DNA from: Phascolarctos cinereus
Taxonomy: Eukaryota; Chordata; Mammalia; Diprotodontia; Phascolarctidae
NCBI RefSeq assembly: GCF_002099425.1
Contig: NW_018344254.1
Span: 2,097,501 to 2,161,500 of the forward strand
Reading direction: 5' to 3'
Length of the DNA: 64,000 bases
A program made the position numbers and the translations under genes. Numbering within the stretch: position 1 is the first letter of the stretch; every line of letters starts with the position of its first letter. Positions 51,600-62,808 of the stretch are shown piece by piece. Under the pieces are notes generated by a model that saw only the letters and a program-made list of their open reading frames with translations, was not told the DNA's origin and made no database searches.

Positions 51600-52250
51600 A
51601 GAAAGGTATTTGTAGATTCAAAGATTTCTCCCTTACATATTGGAGCACTTGGTGGAGAAGAGCAGACACAGATAGTGTTGCTAAGTGAAACTCCCAGCAG
51701 AGATGTGAAACTCAGGGATCCATGTGAGGATACCACCAGGAGAGAAAGCACATCAGAGCCTCATTGTACTGGAGCTGTAACTTATCTTGATCATTTGTGT
51801 TCCCTACCCTTCTACTACACCAAGTTTATGCCCACTCTTCTCACAGACTCTATGTGTATTTATGTGAGAATGTATTTGTGGAGAAGCTAATGGGGCAAAT
51901 GCTTTGTCATTACTATTTTTAATATGTCATCTTATTTAATCCTTTTATTTTTTCAGTCCAATTGTGTCTACTGGCTGATTGTTAAAGAGAAGCATCAGTG
52001 GAAGTTCTTGATCTATAATTTGGTGAGCCAAGTGGCCCGGACTGTGTCATTGAACCAGTGGGAATGCTAATAGCCTGGCCATGATGCTGGACACCCAGCT
52101 GGCAAACCTGTGATCACCAAGAGGAGGAAGTAGAAAGGAAGTGCTAAATATAGATGCAGAAAAGAGAGTAGTAGATAAGGTAGATGCCAATATAAATGCA
52201 AGCCATTGTTATTGACAACTGACAACTGAGTCATGGCAGATAGATGTGGA
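51600..52250. other. Intergenic, no element recognised
   Basis: It looks single copy. No splice-compatible coding segment was recognised. Confidence 0.35.
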
Positions 52251-52259
52251 GTAAAGAGA

Positions 52260-52500
52260 TTTACCTTTGAATCCCTGTTCTTACACTTTTTTAATGAGAT
52301 GACCTTGGGCAAATCACATTCCTTTCTCTGAGCCTCAGTTTCCTCATCTGTAAAATGTAGTTATTAGTAACTGCAGTACCCGTCTCATTGGATTGTTAGG
52401 AGGACTGAAGTGAGTTAAAGTATTTAAAGTGCTTTGCAAACCTTAAATGGCTAAATAAATGTCAATTGCTACTTTTATTAATAATAATAACCTCTCTGGG
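52260..52500 (+). mobile_element. THER/MAR1-like SINE
   Basis: GATGACCTTGGGCAAATCAC, CAGTTTCCTCATCTGTAAAA, GTGCTTTGCAAACCTTAAAT and an (ATA)n tail. Confidence 0.8.
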
Positions 52501-52914
52501 TCTTAGTTTCCTTATATGTAAGATGAGATTAGCAGTACTCACAGCCCTTGCCCCAGAGGAATGTGGTGAGGAAAGTCTCTGTAAACATGAATGTGTGTGG
52601 AAATGAGAGTCCTTATTGTTAGAGGAGCAGAGGGCTCATGCAGGAGACGAGCAGAAGACAAGGCTGAAAAAAATGGGATACTATCCAAAATCGGTAGAGG
52701 GTTACATTCTATCACTACAAGAAATTCCTCATGTTGTCTGAGGCTGATGGCTCCTTCTACGCATTCTAGCGATATTCCGCTTCCTTCCCTTAAGCTATTT
52801 TCAGCCAGAAGTTTGGGCATAGCTGTCTGGTGCCTGTCAGAATCGTGGTCTTTTCCTCTTTGGAAGACTGCTCAGTACAGGATGGGAGAACAGTAGCCAG
52901 ACGGCAGCTCATGC

Positions 52915-52985
52915 AAAAGAGCCGGGGGGCGGGGCGGGGAGGGCCCTTATCCCTGTCAATTCAGCATGAGTCAGCAAGCAGCGTG
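52915..52985. promoter_or_regulatory. Cluster of GC box, GATA and NF-E2-type motifs
   Basis: A GC box (GGGGCGGGGCGGGG, about 52924-52940), GATAAG on the minus strand (52946-52951) and ATGAGTCAGCA (52966-52976, a full NF-E2/small-Maf site) lie within about 50 bp. No repeat covers the spot. Motif presence alone is weak evidence. Confidence 0.25.
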
Positions 52986-53644
52986 CTCTGTGGATCGGCC
53001 AGTGGGTTGGTTGGGCAGTCCTGGGCTGGTCTAGTGTCCAGAAGGAGGGAGGAGATATTGCCGATGCCTCCATTGAAATAATGCTTTCTAACTAACAAGC
53101 TGCCTTCAGACTCATTCCCACATCAACCCTCTGAAGCAGGAGGGGCTTTCATAAAATTGCTATTTTATGAATGAGAAAACTGAGGTTGAGAGATGGGCCA
53201 AAATGCAAAAGATAAGCCAAGAATATACACAACCAATAATAACTTACCCTGTACTGATGAATATAATCCTACTGGGGGGAGGGGTTAAAATGGATTTTTA
53301 ACGAAATAGAGAACTTTCAAGTGTTCCTGGTGAAAAGATCAGAGCTGAATAGAATCGATGCAGTGTAAACACAGGAGGCAAGAGAAACCTAGAAAGGTTA
53401 ATAGGGATAGAAACAGGACAGTGATTCCATTGGTATAGGGAATTCCTGGTTGAGGAAATTGTCTCTAACCATGCAGGATGGCACCTTCATTGCAACTTAT
53501 CATCATAGAGAGCTGCCTAGGAAACTGAGAAGCCAAGTGACTGGTCCAGGGTCACACAGCCAGGCTGTGTCAGAGGCATTTGAAAGGTCAATACAGGGAA
53601 GCAACTGGAAGGGGCTAAACAGTGGTGAAATGATTACATTTTAA

Positions 53645-54680
53645 TGGGAGGAAAGAAGCAAGCATTGTCTCCCATCACTCAGCCATCTTCCCCAGCTATC
53701 CTGCCCTTCATCCCCAACTCAGATAGCGAGGTGATCCTCCTAGACAAGATCAACCCCTCTATACACATTCTTGAGCTCATCCCAGCCTGTCCTCTTCAGC
53801 ACCCTGCCCCCACTATAATTTCTACTCTTGCTTTAACGTTCCATTTCTATGTACTGGCTCCTTCCCAGCTGCCTGTTCTTAAAAAATAAACCCAACAAAA
53901 CCTTTACTTGATTCAGCCGTCCCCTCTAGCTCTTGTTCCCATATTTGTATCCTCCTTCTTGGTTCACTATCTGGAGAAAGCCGTCTATCCTACGGGCTTC
54001 CACTTTTCCTCCCTTCTAAACCTCCTGCTGTCTGGCGCCCATCCTCGTCAATCTGCTCTCTCCAGAGTTATCGATTTAATCGTCAAACCCGATGGCTTTT
54101 TCTTGAGCCACATCCTTCTTAACCTCTGAAGACTCTGACCCTGTGGAGCTCCTTTTTCTCCTGGAGATCCCCAATGCTCTCTCCTTTCTAGGTTTTCCCC
54201 ACCCTGGCTTCTGCCCGTTCACCTCTTATCCTTCTCTGCCTCCTTTGCTGGTTCTTCGCTGTCTGTGAGTGTCCTCTAAGACTCTCTGGGCCTTCTTCTC
54301 TCGCCCTTGTATACTGTCTCACTTGCTAACCTGATTAACTACTGTATGAGTTTCTATGAGTAGAATTAGCATCTCTCTGCAGAGCATTCTCAGATCTACA
54401 TGTCCAGCCTCAGATTACCCCCGAGTTCCATTCCTGAAGAGCTAGCTGCCTAATAAACCCTGGATGTCCCTTGGGCACTGCTAACTCAAAGCAGAACTTT
54501 CCCCCTAACTCTCTCCGTTTTCTGAATGTCCCAGTTACTGCTGAGGGTACCACTATCCTTCCAGTCACCCAGAGTCACAACCTTGGTGTTATCTTCGACT
54601 TGCTTAATGTTTTCAGTGAACACACTAGCTCCTTGTGGCTCTGGATGGGATGTTATAAGGAGCTAGACTTGAGTAAACTA
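53645..54680 (+). mobile_element. Decayed LINE ORF2 region (L2-like)
   Basis: The stretch near 54240 (TGCTGGTTCTTCGCTGTCTG) and the HNLGVIFD-coding part near 54578-54601 match the later part of an L2 reverse transcriptase (usual form NLGVILDS). The first 500 bp fit less well. Confidence 0.5.
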
Positions 54681-54689
54681 TGGGAAGCC

Positions 54690-55110
54690 AGCCCAGCAGT
54701 TAAGAGCTGTCTGCCAGTGCCACAGGCTGCCTGGTGAGGAGATGCCCACTTGTCAGAGAGATTGGAGAAGGGCTCTATGCTCAAGCTCAGCTCAGCTGTC
54801 ACGCTCTCTGAGGTGTCTCCCTGCACTGTGAGACTGTGGGACTTTCTTCTGGCCAGATCATTTGATCCTCTGCTTTCCCATTCTCCAGCCCTCATCTTGG
54901 GTCTCTGGCCCCTCACCCTCAACACTTCCATCAGCCCACTGTCACCCAGCCCTGCAGTGAATGCCCAGGACTTCTGGAGAGCAATGGCTGCCCTCCCATC
55001 TGCAGCTGGCCTCCCAATGTGAGCTGACGTTACAATATGGCGGCCACTCCCTCTATACCTGGCTGGATGTCCTCCCATCAGTAAAGCCAACACAACTCAA
55101 GATAGAGATT
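54690..55110. other. Intergenic, no element recognised
   Basis: It looks single copy. The frames on both strands have no recognisable domain. Confidence 0.35.
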
Positions 55111-55113
55111 TCT

Positions 55114-55272
55114 TGGGGCAGCTAGGTGGCACAGTGAATAGAGCTCTGGCCTTGGAGTCAGGAGGACCTAAGTTCAAATCCAGCCTTAGACACATAATAT
55201 TTCCTAGCTGTGTGACCCTGGACAAGTCACTTAACCCTGATTGCCTCACCAAAAAGTAAAAAAAAAAAAAGA
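55114..55272 (+). mobile_element. Marsupial tRNA-derived SINE
   Basis: Full-length: GGGGCAGCTAGGTGGCACAG head, GAGCTCTGGCCTTGGAGTCA, GATTGCCTCACCAAAAAG end and an A tail. The flanks share only a short ATTTCTT, so the target duplication is doubtful. Confidence 0.92.
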
Positions 55273-55339
55273 CATATTTCTTTAGAGAGATTATGTGGTT
55301 TCATCGGCCAAATCAGATATATAACTGAGTAGATGAGTC

Positions 55340-55480
55340 TTATGGTAGTTACCTGAGGCTCAGAAACATCAAGTGACTTGCCCAGAGCCACACAGCTTTT
55401 AAGCCTTGGTGGCAGAAACCTGAACCCAAGGTCTTCCTGACTCCAAGTCCAACACCCTCCTGTTATCCACATCTTTGGTC
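55340..55480 (-). mobile_element. MIR-like SINE fragment
   Basis: ACTTGCCCAGAGCCACACAG and AACCCAAGGTCTTCCTGACT. Confidence 0.65.
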
Positions 55481-55509
55481 TCAAGGCAGAGAGTGCAAGG
55501 TTAATCATG

Positions 55510-55850
55510 TCCATTTAACAGGCCCAGGAACGTGAAGTAATTTCCTAAAGTCACACAGAAAGCCAGGTGTCCAAGGCAGGATTTGAAGCCAGGACTAGCA
55601 TGTTTTGTTCTACACTGGTCTCCCACCTGAGATGTGGATTAGACCAGATGGTCTTTGCTCACTGGATCATAGAAGCATTTCTGAGAGCTGGAAAAGACTG
55701 CCAAGGCCATCTGGGCCAATCCTCTTGTTTTACAAACAAGGAAACTGAAGCCCCAGAGGGCAATGGACAGGACCAAGGTCACCTGCAAAGTGAATATTGG
55801 AGCCAGCTCTAGAACTCAGGTCTCCTCTGACTTCTGGTCTAGTACTCTGC
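55510..55850 (-). mobile_element. MIR-like SINEs (two)
   Basis: A first remnant, TCCTAAAGTCACACAGAAAG, is followed by a second complete copy: GAAGCATTTCTGAGAGCTGG, TTTTACAAACAAGGAAACTG, TAGAACTCAGGTCTCC. Confidence 0.65.
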
Positions 55851-56121
55851 AGACCAAAAGGGAAGCTCACAAACATGCAAAGAATAGGCACTTCACAATT
55901 TATATTATTTTATTTTTATTTTTTTGCCAAACAAATTTGTGAGTGAATTAAACAAGAGTTGACCTAGGCCCTCCCTCCTTTTTCTGAGAGCCCTGGAGTA
56001 GCTGTGTGACTTTGGACAAGTTACTCTCTTCTCTGAGCCTCAGCCATAACATGATGGAGTTGGACTAAATCAAGGGTTATTAATCTGGAGTTAAGATGAG
56101 AACTCAGACAGAAAAAAAAAA

Positions 56122-56162
56122 ATATATATATATATTATATTATATTTATATATATATATTCA
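56122..56162. repeat. (TA)n microsatellite
   Basis: AT-rich, self-complementary tract. Confidence 0.92.
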
Positions 56163-56197
56163 CTGTATGCATATATTCACTGTAACTTATTTCCTTT

Positions 56198-56432
56198 TTT
56201 AATAGTATTTTATTTTTTCCAATTACATGTAAAGACAGTTTTTAACATTCATTTTTTTTTTAAATTTTGGGTTCCAAATTTTCTCCTTCCTTCCCTCACC
56301 TCCCCCCTCCCTAAGACAGCAAATAATTTGATAAAAGTTATATATATGCAATCATGCAAAATACATTCTCCTATTAGTCATGTTGTGAAAGAAGAAACAG
56401 GCTAAAAGGGGGGAAAACACATGACAAAACCC
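56198..56432 (-). mobile_element. Very short L1 3' end with target duplications
   Basis: In antisense: TAGTATTTTATTTTTTCCAA, ATTACATGTAAAGACAGTTT and TAGTCATGTTGTGAAAGAAG match the marsupial L1 3' UTR. It is flanked by 18-bp repeats (56180-56197 and 56433-56450) that agree at 16 of 18 positions. Confidence 0.85.
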
Positions 56433-56599
56433 CTGTAACTAAGTTCCTTTGTAATTCGATGTGTTTTGTTTTATGCGTTTAAAAGCATGATTCTGAGAAG
56501 GATCTGTCCTCAGGCTTCCCCAGACTGAGTGCCCAAGGGGTGCAGGATACAGCAAAGGCGAGAGGCCACTGACAAGATCAATGATCTCTAAATTCTACC

Positions 56600-57270
56600 C
56601 AGTTGTTCATTCATTTGATATTAACAGTCCTGGAGAAAAAGCCAAGCGAGGGGGTGATCATCTCCACCGGAGAGGAAACTTTGAGAGGAGAACTCTTGTG
56701 CCCCTCTCTAGCCCTGCAGCAAGGACTCTGACTGTGCAGCAGCCTGTATCTCACCCCATCCTTCTACCTAAGGGATTAGGAGAAGCCGGCTGGTCCCGTG
56801 TGCTTGGCTTTCCCTGCCTGGACGCCCGGACCTCCAGGCTCCCCCTGCAGGCCATATGGGTGACTCCAGCTCCTCTGCCCTTGGGGTTACTATCAAGGAC
56901 TGCAGATACGACAGCTGTCTGAGCCACAGAGCCAGCCCTGTCTTGTTCAGCCCTGCTGTACTGGACGAGACACCCTGAGGAGGAGGTTGGGCTCTCATCA
57001 GGCTGGGCCTGGAGGCAAAGGATGGAGAAACACTTGGAGACCCAGTGTAACTGAAATCAACTCTAGGGAAAGAGGGGATAGCGGGGAGCAAAAGGTCTGG
57101 AAAGACCTGTTGGCTGAAGGCAGGGACTGTTTGGGGTTTGTCCTCGGATTCACCAGCCACAGCAGCTGGCTCACAGGATATGCGTGAGAAGGGCTTGTTG
57201 AATGAATACCCACGCATGGATAATGCTTCTCATTACAAGTCCCACTGCTCACAACAGTGTCAAAACTGCT
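56600..57270. other. Intergenic, no element recognised
   Basis: Fairly GC-rich, apparently single-copy sequence. Frames on both strands exceed 110 residues but show no domain or splice logic. Confidence 0.35.
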
Positions 57271-57274
57271 GCTG

Positions 57275-57545
57275 AAATTAGAGAGTCATGGAACATTAAA
57301 GCTGAAAGTGACCTTGAACCCAGAATGTTAGTTGCTGGGAGGGACATTCCACCATGGAATGTCAGAGCCAGGTGGGACTTAGAGCACAGAACTGGCTGAG
57401 ATCTTAGCACCTAGAATGTCAGAGCTGAGAGGAACCTTAGAACACAGAAAAAGCGAGTGAGAAGAGATCACAGAGGATTTGAGCTACGGAAGACCTTAGT
57501 AAATAGAATGTTAGCCATAAGAGAGACCTTGGAACACAGAATCCA
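57275..57545 (-). repeat. 33-bp tail-type array (about 8 units)
   Basis: Units such as GAATGTCAGAGCTGAGAGG and GAATGTTAGCCATAAGAGAG end in TTAGAACACA or TTGGAACACA. Three units are exactly 33 bp; others are 25-34 bp. It is older and more diverged than the 20.2 kb array. Confidence 0.82.
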
Positions 57546-57577
57546 TTAGCCCCATGCTCAATCAATCAGTCTAAGTT

Positions 57578-57737
57578 CCTATGCCCAAAGGGCTATAAAA
57601 CTGGGCATACGCTTGGACCCAGCAACACACTACTAGGTCTGTATCCCAAAGAGATCATAACAAAGAGAAAAGGACCCACATGTACAGAAATATTTATAGA
57701 AGTTCTTTTTGTGGTGGCAAAGAATTGGAAATTGAGC
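57578..57737 (+). mobile_element. L1 ORF2 fragment
   Basis: GCCCAAAGGGCTATAAAACT, CTGTATCCCAAAGAGATCAT and TTGTGGTGGCAAAGAATTGG. Sense orientation, both ends missing. Confidence 0.82.
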
Positions 57738-57739
57738 AA

Positions 57740-59400
57740 AGGTCTAGGTTTCCCCCCTGGAAGTCCATCCACTGAGTTCCAGCTAATCAATAATGGTGAT
57801 GTAGTCCCAGTCTCTGGAAACCTCACCGTATGTTATAATGATTATAGTATTCTCAGAGGGAATTCTGATCAACCCTTCCATGTAATATGAAACAGTTGTA
57901 GTCAATAATCTTTGAGGTCCCTCCAAGCTCTGAATCTTATCATCCTGTATCTTCAAATTCTTATTATAGGGCTACAAAGAATTATTATCCCCATTTCCAG
58001 ACTTGATTCAACTCAACAAACATTTCTTAAAAGTCTTCTGTGTGCAGAGCGCTATGATAGGCACTAGAGATATAAAGCTGAGGTAAGACACAGGGTATTG
58101 GCCTTTATGATGCTTACAGGATGGTAAAGGGAGGAAACATGACAGACCAACCAATAAGCATTTGTTAAGCTCCTATCAGGAGCTAGGCACTGTGGGATGC
58201 AAATCAGTTACCCAGACATGGGTGATTCTGCAGTGATTCTGGCTTCTGGAAGGAAGTTGGGCAAAGGTGACTTACTTCGCTTCCAACCCCACCCAGTTCA
58301 CTGGAAGGTTTGCCTAATTAGGCAAGTCTCTATGATGACTTAAAGGGGACCAAGTCTTGCAGGAAGTAAACAGTTGGCTAAAAAGATGGTGTCTGAGATT
58401 GGGGTTTGCTTTTAAGGACAATGCCATAAAATACAGGGACTCTAACAAAAATGATAAGAATGTATTTTCCTGGTTTCTTGCAAATCTCATCCAAAGGACT
58501 TTTAGCTAAAAAAGGATGGGGAAGGGAGAAAGCTGCCTGCATCTGTCCACCAAACTAGACAGTAAAAGGAGTAGCTAAAATGTAGGAAGAGGAATAGCTG
58601 TTGGGACGTGCCAAAATCCAAGAAAGGAGCCAGTGGTTGGTTTGAGAACAAACACCAGCCTGCTTTCCTAGGGATGATGCTAGTTACAATAAAAGTTGTT
58701 GCTGGGAAGTCTGTTTTCCCAAATGGCAGTTGAAAGGGAAGTAAAAAAACATGTTTGCTTCAGTGTCCTATATGAACTGGATATGGGACACATAGTTTAT
58801 TCCTACACAGAGAGAAATGCTAAGCATGAAAGAATCAGTGTGTATTAACTGTATGATTAGAACCAACATTCAGTAATTTCCTGCACTGTGAGCCACTGCC
58901 CTCTGGGGGACACTGCAGCTGCCCACTGCCAATGAGACACCCAATGGTTCCTCCAAATCTTCTGAATTCACGTAGTCCTTGGGAACCAACCCTTTCAGGG
59001 TTCCCATTCACCTAAGATCAGGAAATAGCAAACACGAAAGGGCAAAGGTGGCTGGGAGTCTGCCCTGGGAGCAAAGCCGGCCTAGTTGAGTGCACACATT
59101 GTTTAGGAAATAGATTAGGCACCCTTTCACAAATAGAGTGTTGTGTGGGAATGGAAATGATGTTGTAAAGGCAAAGAGCTCTGAAATGTAGAAACATTTT
59201 TCCTCCTCCCCCTCCCCACCCCTGTTAGAGAGATGCCTGCCAATGGCCTGTTTCTTAATACCAGGGAGGTACTTTGGCAAAGTAAGGCTCATGAAGACAC
59301 TCAAAAGGAGTATGAATACTGAGATGGATGAGAATGAGAAAAGGGTGAGTGGAGGAGAAAAAGGAGAAGACTGAGATGTCTGAAGAGAATTAGGAAGAGG
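57740..59400. other. Intergenic, largely single copy
   Basis: A short L2 antisense trace lies near 58010-58080 (AAAAGTCTTCTGTGTGCAGA) and another near 58145-58200. The rest has no recognised repeat, an unusually long clear stretch for this window. Confidence 0.4.
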
Positions 59401-59730
59401 CTAAAAAGATGGAGATAATCATAACAACAGCTGGCATTTATATAGTGCTTAAGGCTTAAAAATTACTTTACAAATATTTCATCGGGATGAAGATGAAGGA
59501 GAAGATGGGAGATAGTGGGAGAGAAAGATACAGATGTAGGAGAAAGAGAAGTAGGTGAAGATGGAAATAGAGAAGAAAAAGTGCAGGTGGAAAAGAAGAT
59601 GGAAATGGACGTGGACATGGAAACAGACATGGAGGAGATGGGAGAGGGAAATGGAGGAGGAGGAGGAGCAAGAATTGGAGATGGAGGAAGAAAGAAGAAA
59701 TGGAAGACGAGGGAAATGGAGGTAGTCAGC
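59325..59730. repeat. Purine-rich (GGAGAT)n-like low-complexity tract
   Basis: About 400 bases are almost all A and G with T every few bases (GGAGATGGGAGAGGGAAATG). The Met/Glu/Lys-rich plus frame and the Ser/Phe-rich minus frames are compositional. Confidence 0.85.
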
Positions 59731-60299
59731 CATTTCTCTCCCTCCCTCCCCTTTTCAGACCTTCCGGAGCACAAAAGTCGCACCACGTCACAGCCACTGT
59801 GCTATGACTTGGAGGGGAGAAGATTGAGAATTCCTGGAGGCATCAAAGATAAACAAAAGAACAGACACAGAAATGGCTTCCTCCACTTTGGGGAGAAGTT
59901 TACATCTGTGTTACCACATGTTCCTCACCAGCAGCCTGGGGCTCTGAGACAGTGAATCACTACGGAGTGTTTACGATTTTACCTGGGAACCCAGGCAACA
60001 ACAGCCTAGAACATACATGTCCCCCTAGCCTTGCTCTTGGCTTCCAGCCCGCTTAGCAGGGAGCAGACATCCACGTGAAATCTCGGACATGCCTGAGCGT
60101 CCCTGAACACCTACTGCTTCTGCTCGTGTCTCGAAGTTTGTTATTCTCATTGAAAATGGGCCAATTTCCCTATGAGAGACTGCTAGCAAATTCATCTGCC
60201 GAGTCTGCCGCCCTCGACAACAATAATAAATGATTATCACACATATTTTCATAAGCTCATGGCTTACAAAACACTTCTCACAAAAGTCCCATGAGGCAG

Positions 60300-60450
60300 A
60301 TTGGGCAGGTGTTAGCAGCTAGGTGGTGCAGTAGATGGCATCTGAGTTCAAATCCTATTTCAGACATTTATCAGCTATGTGACACTGGGAGGGTCTCTTC
60401 TGTTTCCTCATCTGTAAAAAGGGGATAATAATAGCATCTACCTTACTTAT
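60300..60450 (+). mobile_element. Marsupial SINE, internally shortened
   Basis: TTAGCAGCTAGGTGGTGCAG, TGAGTTCAAATCCTATTTCA and TGTTTCCTCATCTGTAAAAA. Confidence 0.78.
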
Positions 60451-60454
60451 CTCC

Positions 60455-61240
60455 CATGACCTCTACCCCACCTCAGCAACACACAGAGATGGTCACACTC
60501 CTGATCCTTGAGCTTACAATTACCTATGGAGACATCTCTTCCATATTCATAAACTCTGGCATCCTACTTTTCCCTGTTTTGCAGCCCCAAACCCTGTTCT
60601 TTCTCTACACTGTGACCTACTATCACCTTGTGCTCCCCTCCCCTCCCCATCTTCATTCCTGGGTGGTTTAACTCTATGCTGTCTTCTCTTCACTCCCTGA
60701 TCCTATCACTGATCTTGCCTCAGCTTGGGGTTACTCCCATCATCCACTATCTTCATGCAAACATATACTGTTGAATGAAGTTGGAGAAAATCACACTACA
60801 AATTCATGGGTCCAACTGAGTCCTTGATGCTGCTAAGCAATCCTTCTACATTTGCCTTATCCACTCATTTTAGGGGCTTTTCCAAACCTTCTCATCCCTT
60901 CTTATGCTTCCTACCACTGCCCTTCCCTAACCCTCTCATTTGAGAACCTTGCTTCATATTTCACTGAAAAAATGGAGGTCATTTGCTCTAAACTCACTCT
61001 TCTCCCTACCTCCTCTCTTCCTCATCTCACATGACCCACACGCCTCCTGTCACTATCTTGTCTCATAGGAATGTATAGCCCTTCTCCTTGCTAAGGCCAA
61101 CCCTTCTACTGACACAGGCAATCCTGTTTCACCCCATCTTCTCTAGCGGATTGCTGCCTGTCACTCCCCTCTGTCACATATCTTCAGTCTCCCTTGTCCC
61201 GGCTGCTTCCTCATTGTCTATGCTATGGTGCTTACAACAC
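60455..61240 (+). mobile_element. L2 LINE, sense, middle of ORF2
   Basis: The frame NLASYFTEKMEVICSKL (about 60948-60998) is the well-known L2 stretch upstream of the reverse transcriptase. Remnants of CHISSVSL follow near 61178. The copy is broken. Confidence 0.78.
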
Positions 61241-61284
61241 TCTGGTTGTCTGTATACTTTCCAGCTAGCTATTAGCTTAAAATA

Positions 61285-61390
61285 TGTTATGCAGAAGTGA
61301 GCATGACACTCCAGACCAGGGTAAGGTAGAGCAAGACAAACTTCTCCACGTCCTACCTCTTTTAATGATGTCCGAGTTTTTATGAACAAT
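61285..61390 (-). mobile_element. CR1/L3 LINE fragment
   Basis: GACACTCCAGACCAGGGTAA followed by a TACCTCTTTTAATGATGTCC end. Confidence 0.55.
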
Positions 61391-61394
61391 CTAG

Positions 61395-62185
61395 GTATAA
61401 CTCATATATACTCTGGACTTATTTTCCCAACCCACATGCACATTTGGGTACCCAACGCAAGGGTGGCTACATCTCCTCCTTGGGGTTCTAGGGGTACCCC
61501 TGAGGGATAGTGGTGTTCTTCTCACACCCTTATTTAAGTGTGCTTTCCTCCTGCGTCAGTCACCACTGATCAGTGTCATGTAACCAACTAAAACATCAAT
61601 CAGCCATTACAAAGCGATATTAACCGATGGGATGTAGCCACAACAGAAATACATAACTTCCTCCCCACTGGGGCATGCTCTCCCCTTTGCCTCCTCAGTC
61701 CCTGGGGACAGGGAGCTCAAGCTTAAAGCCATCTGTCTTGTCCTTCTCCCCCCTGTGCCACCCCCCCCCCGGATTCCAGGCCAGAGATTGCCACCAGCCC
61801 AGAAGGGAAGCTCAGAAAGAAGCTGAGACCTGGGGACACTGGCCCCAGAGGCTTGGGACCCAGGGTTGAACCAACACTGAACTGTGAGCCCAAATGGGTA
61901 GAGAGGGCATTATGCCTCTAAAGCATTGGAGGAAATATTTGATTGGTTTGTTTATATTATGTCTTTGAAGCAAATATTACCTGTCTGCAAAAACTAATCT
62001 CATCTTCTGAGACGGAAGTAGCAATCCCTAAGTCACAAAGGAGGTGAGATCAGTGTTGGTGGAGAGAGTAGCTGCACTGAGGAAGTAGTGAACTAAATTG
62101 TGCCTGTAACTCTTTTTACTTTATTGTTAAATTTTAAATCTTTTATATTTATTATTAAGATACATTTTATTTTTTTAATTATCAA
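61395..62185. other. Intergenic, no element recognised
   Basis: There may be old LTR material near 61400-61660, but I see no supporting landmarks. No exon was seen. Confidence 0.3.

Positions 62186-62189
<4 letters not shown>

Positions 62190-62250
<61 letters not shown>
62190..62250. repeat. (TC)n microsatellite
   Basis: About 30 pure TC units. Confidence 0.97.
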
Positions 62251-62252
<2 letters not shown>

Positions 62253-62306
62253 GTATTCCCAGCATTTATCACAGCGCCTGGAATATAATCAGTACTAAAT
62301 AAATTC
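62250..62306 (+). mobile_element. L2 3' terminus
   Basis: CATTTGTATTCCCAGCATTT and TCAGTACTAAATAAATTCTC, caught between two microsatellites. Confidence 0.65.
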
Positions 62307-62364
<58 letters not shown>

Positions 62365-62468
62365 TTCTTTTTCTTTCTATCTCCCTTTCTACCTGTCTCT
62401 AACTACCTATCTGCCTATCTGCCTACCCACCCACCCACTTATCTATCCATCCATCCATCCATCCATCA
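62307..62468. repeat. (TTTC)n then (TCTA/CCAT)n microsatellites
   Basis: About 13 CTTT units (62307-62361), then mixed CTAT/CTGC/CCAC/CCAT tetramers to 62468. Confidence 0.95.
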
Positions 62469-62767
62469 TCTCAGACAGAGAAGGGCCATTGATATCAGAG
62501 CATTGATCACCTGGTGGCTGATCTCCCCATAGAGATGCAACACATCAACCCATGAATTCTCAGGCAGAACCATGGAATCTACTGCTTCTTCCCTCAAGGT
62601 GGGAGAGGCCCACAGTCTCCCATCAATCAGTCATTTGTACTATGTATTTCAATAGTCTCCCTCACAGAGAATCTGGACATGCTTCTCCTCTATCTAGAAG
62701 AGGCTTTGTTCTCTTGAATTCAGTTCCTCTTGGACAGAGATGGCTCACCTGTTACTTCTCGAGAAGT

Positions 62768-62768
<1 letters not shown>

Positions 62769-62806
<38 letters not shown>
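62769..62806. repeat. (TG)n microsatellite
   Basis: About 17 TG units followed by TTTGTGGTGGGGG. Confidence 0.96.

Positions 62807-62808
<2 letters not shown>

Larger units (their letters stand above)
56065..56580 (+). mobile_element. Unclassified ancient repeat, copy 3, split by (TA)n and L1
   Basis: GGGTTATTAATCTGGAGTTA at the left and TTCCTTTGTAATTCGATGTG with GATTCTGAGAAGGATCTGTC at the right correspond to copies at 15490 and 63195. A (TA)n (56122-56160) and an L1 end (56198-56432) separate the parts. Confidence 0.55.
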
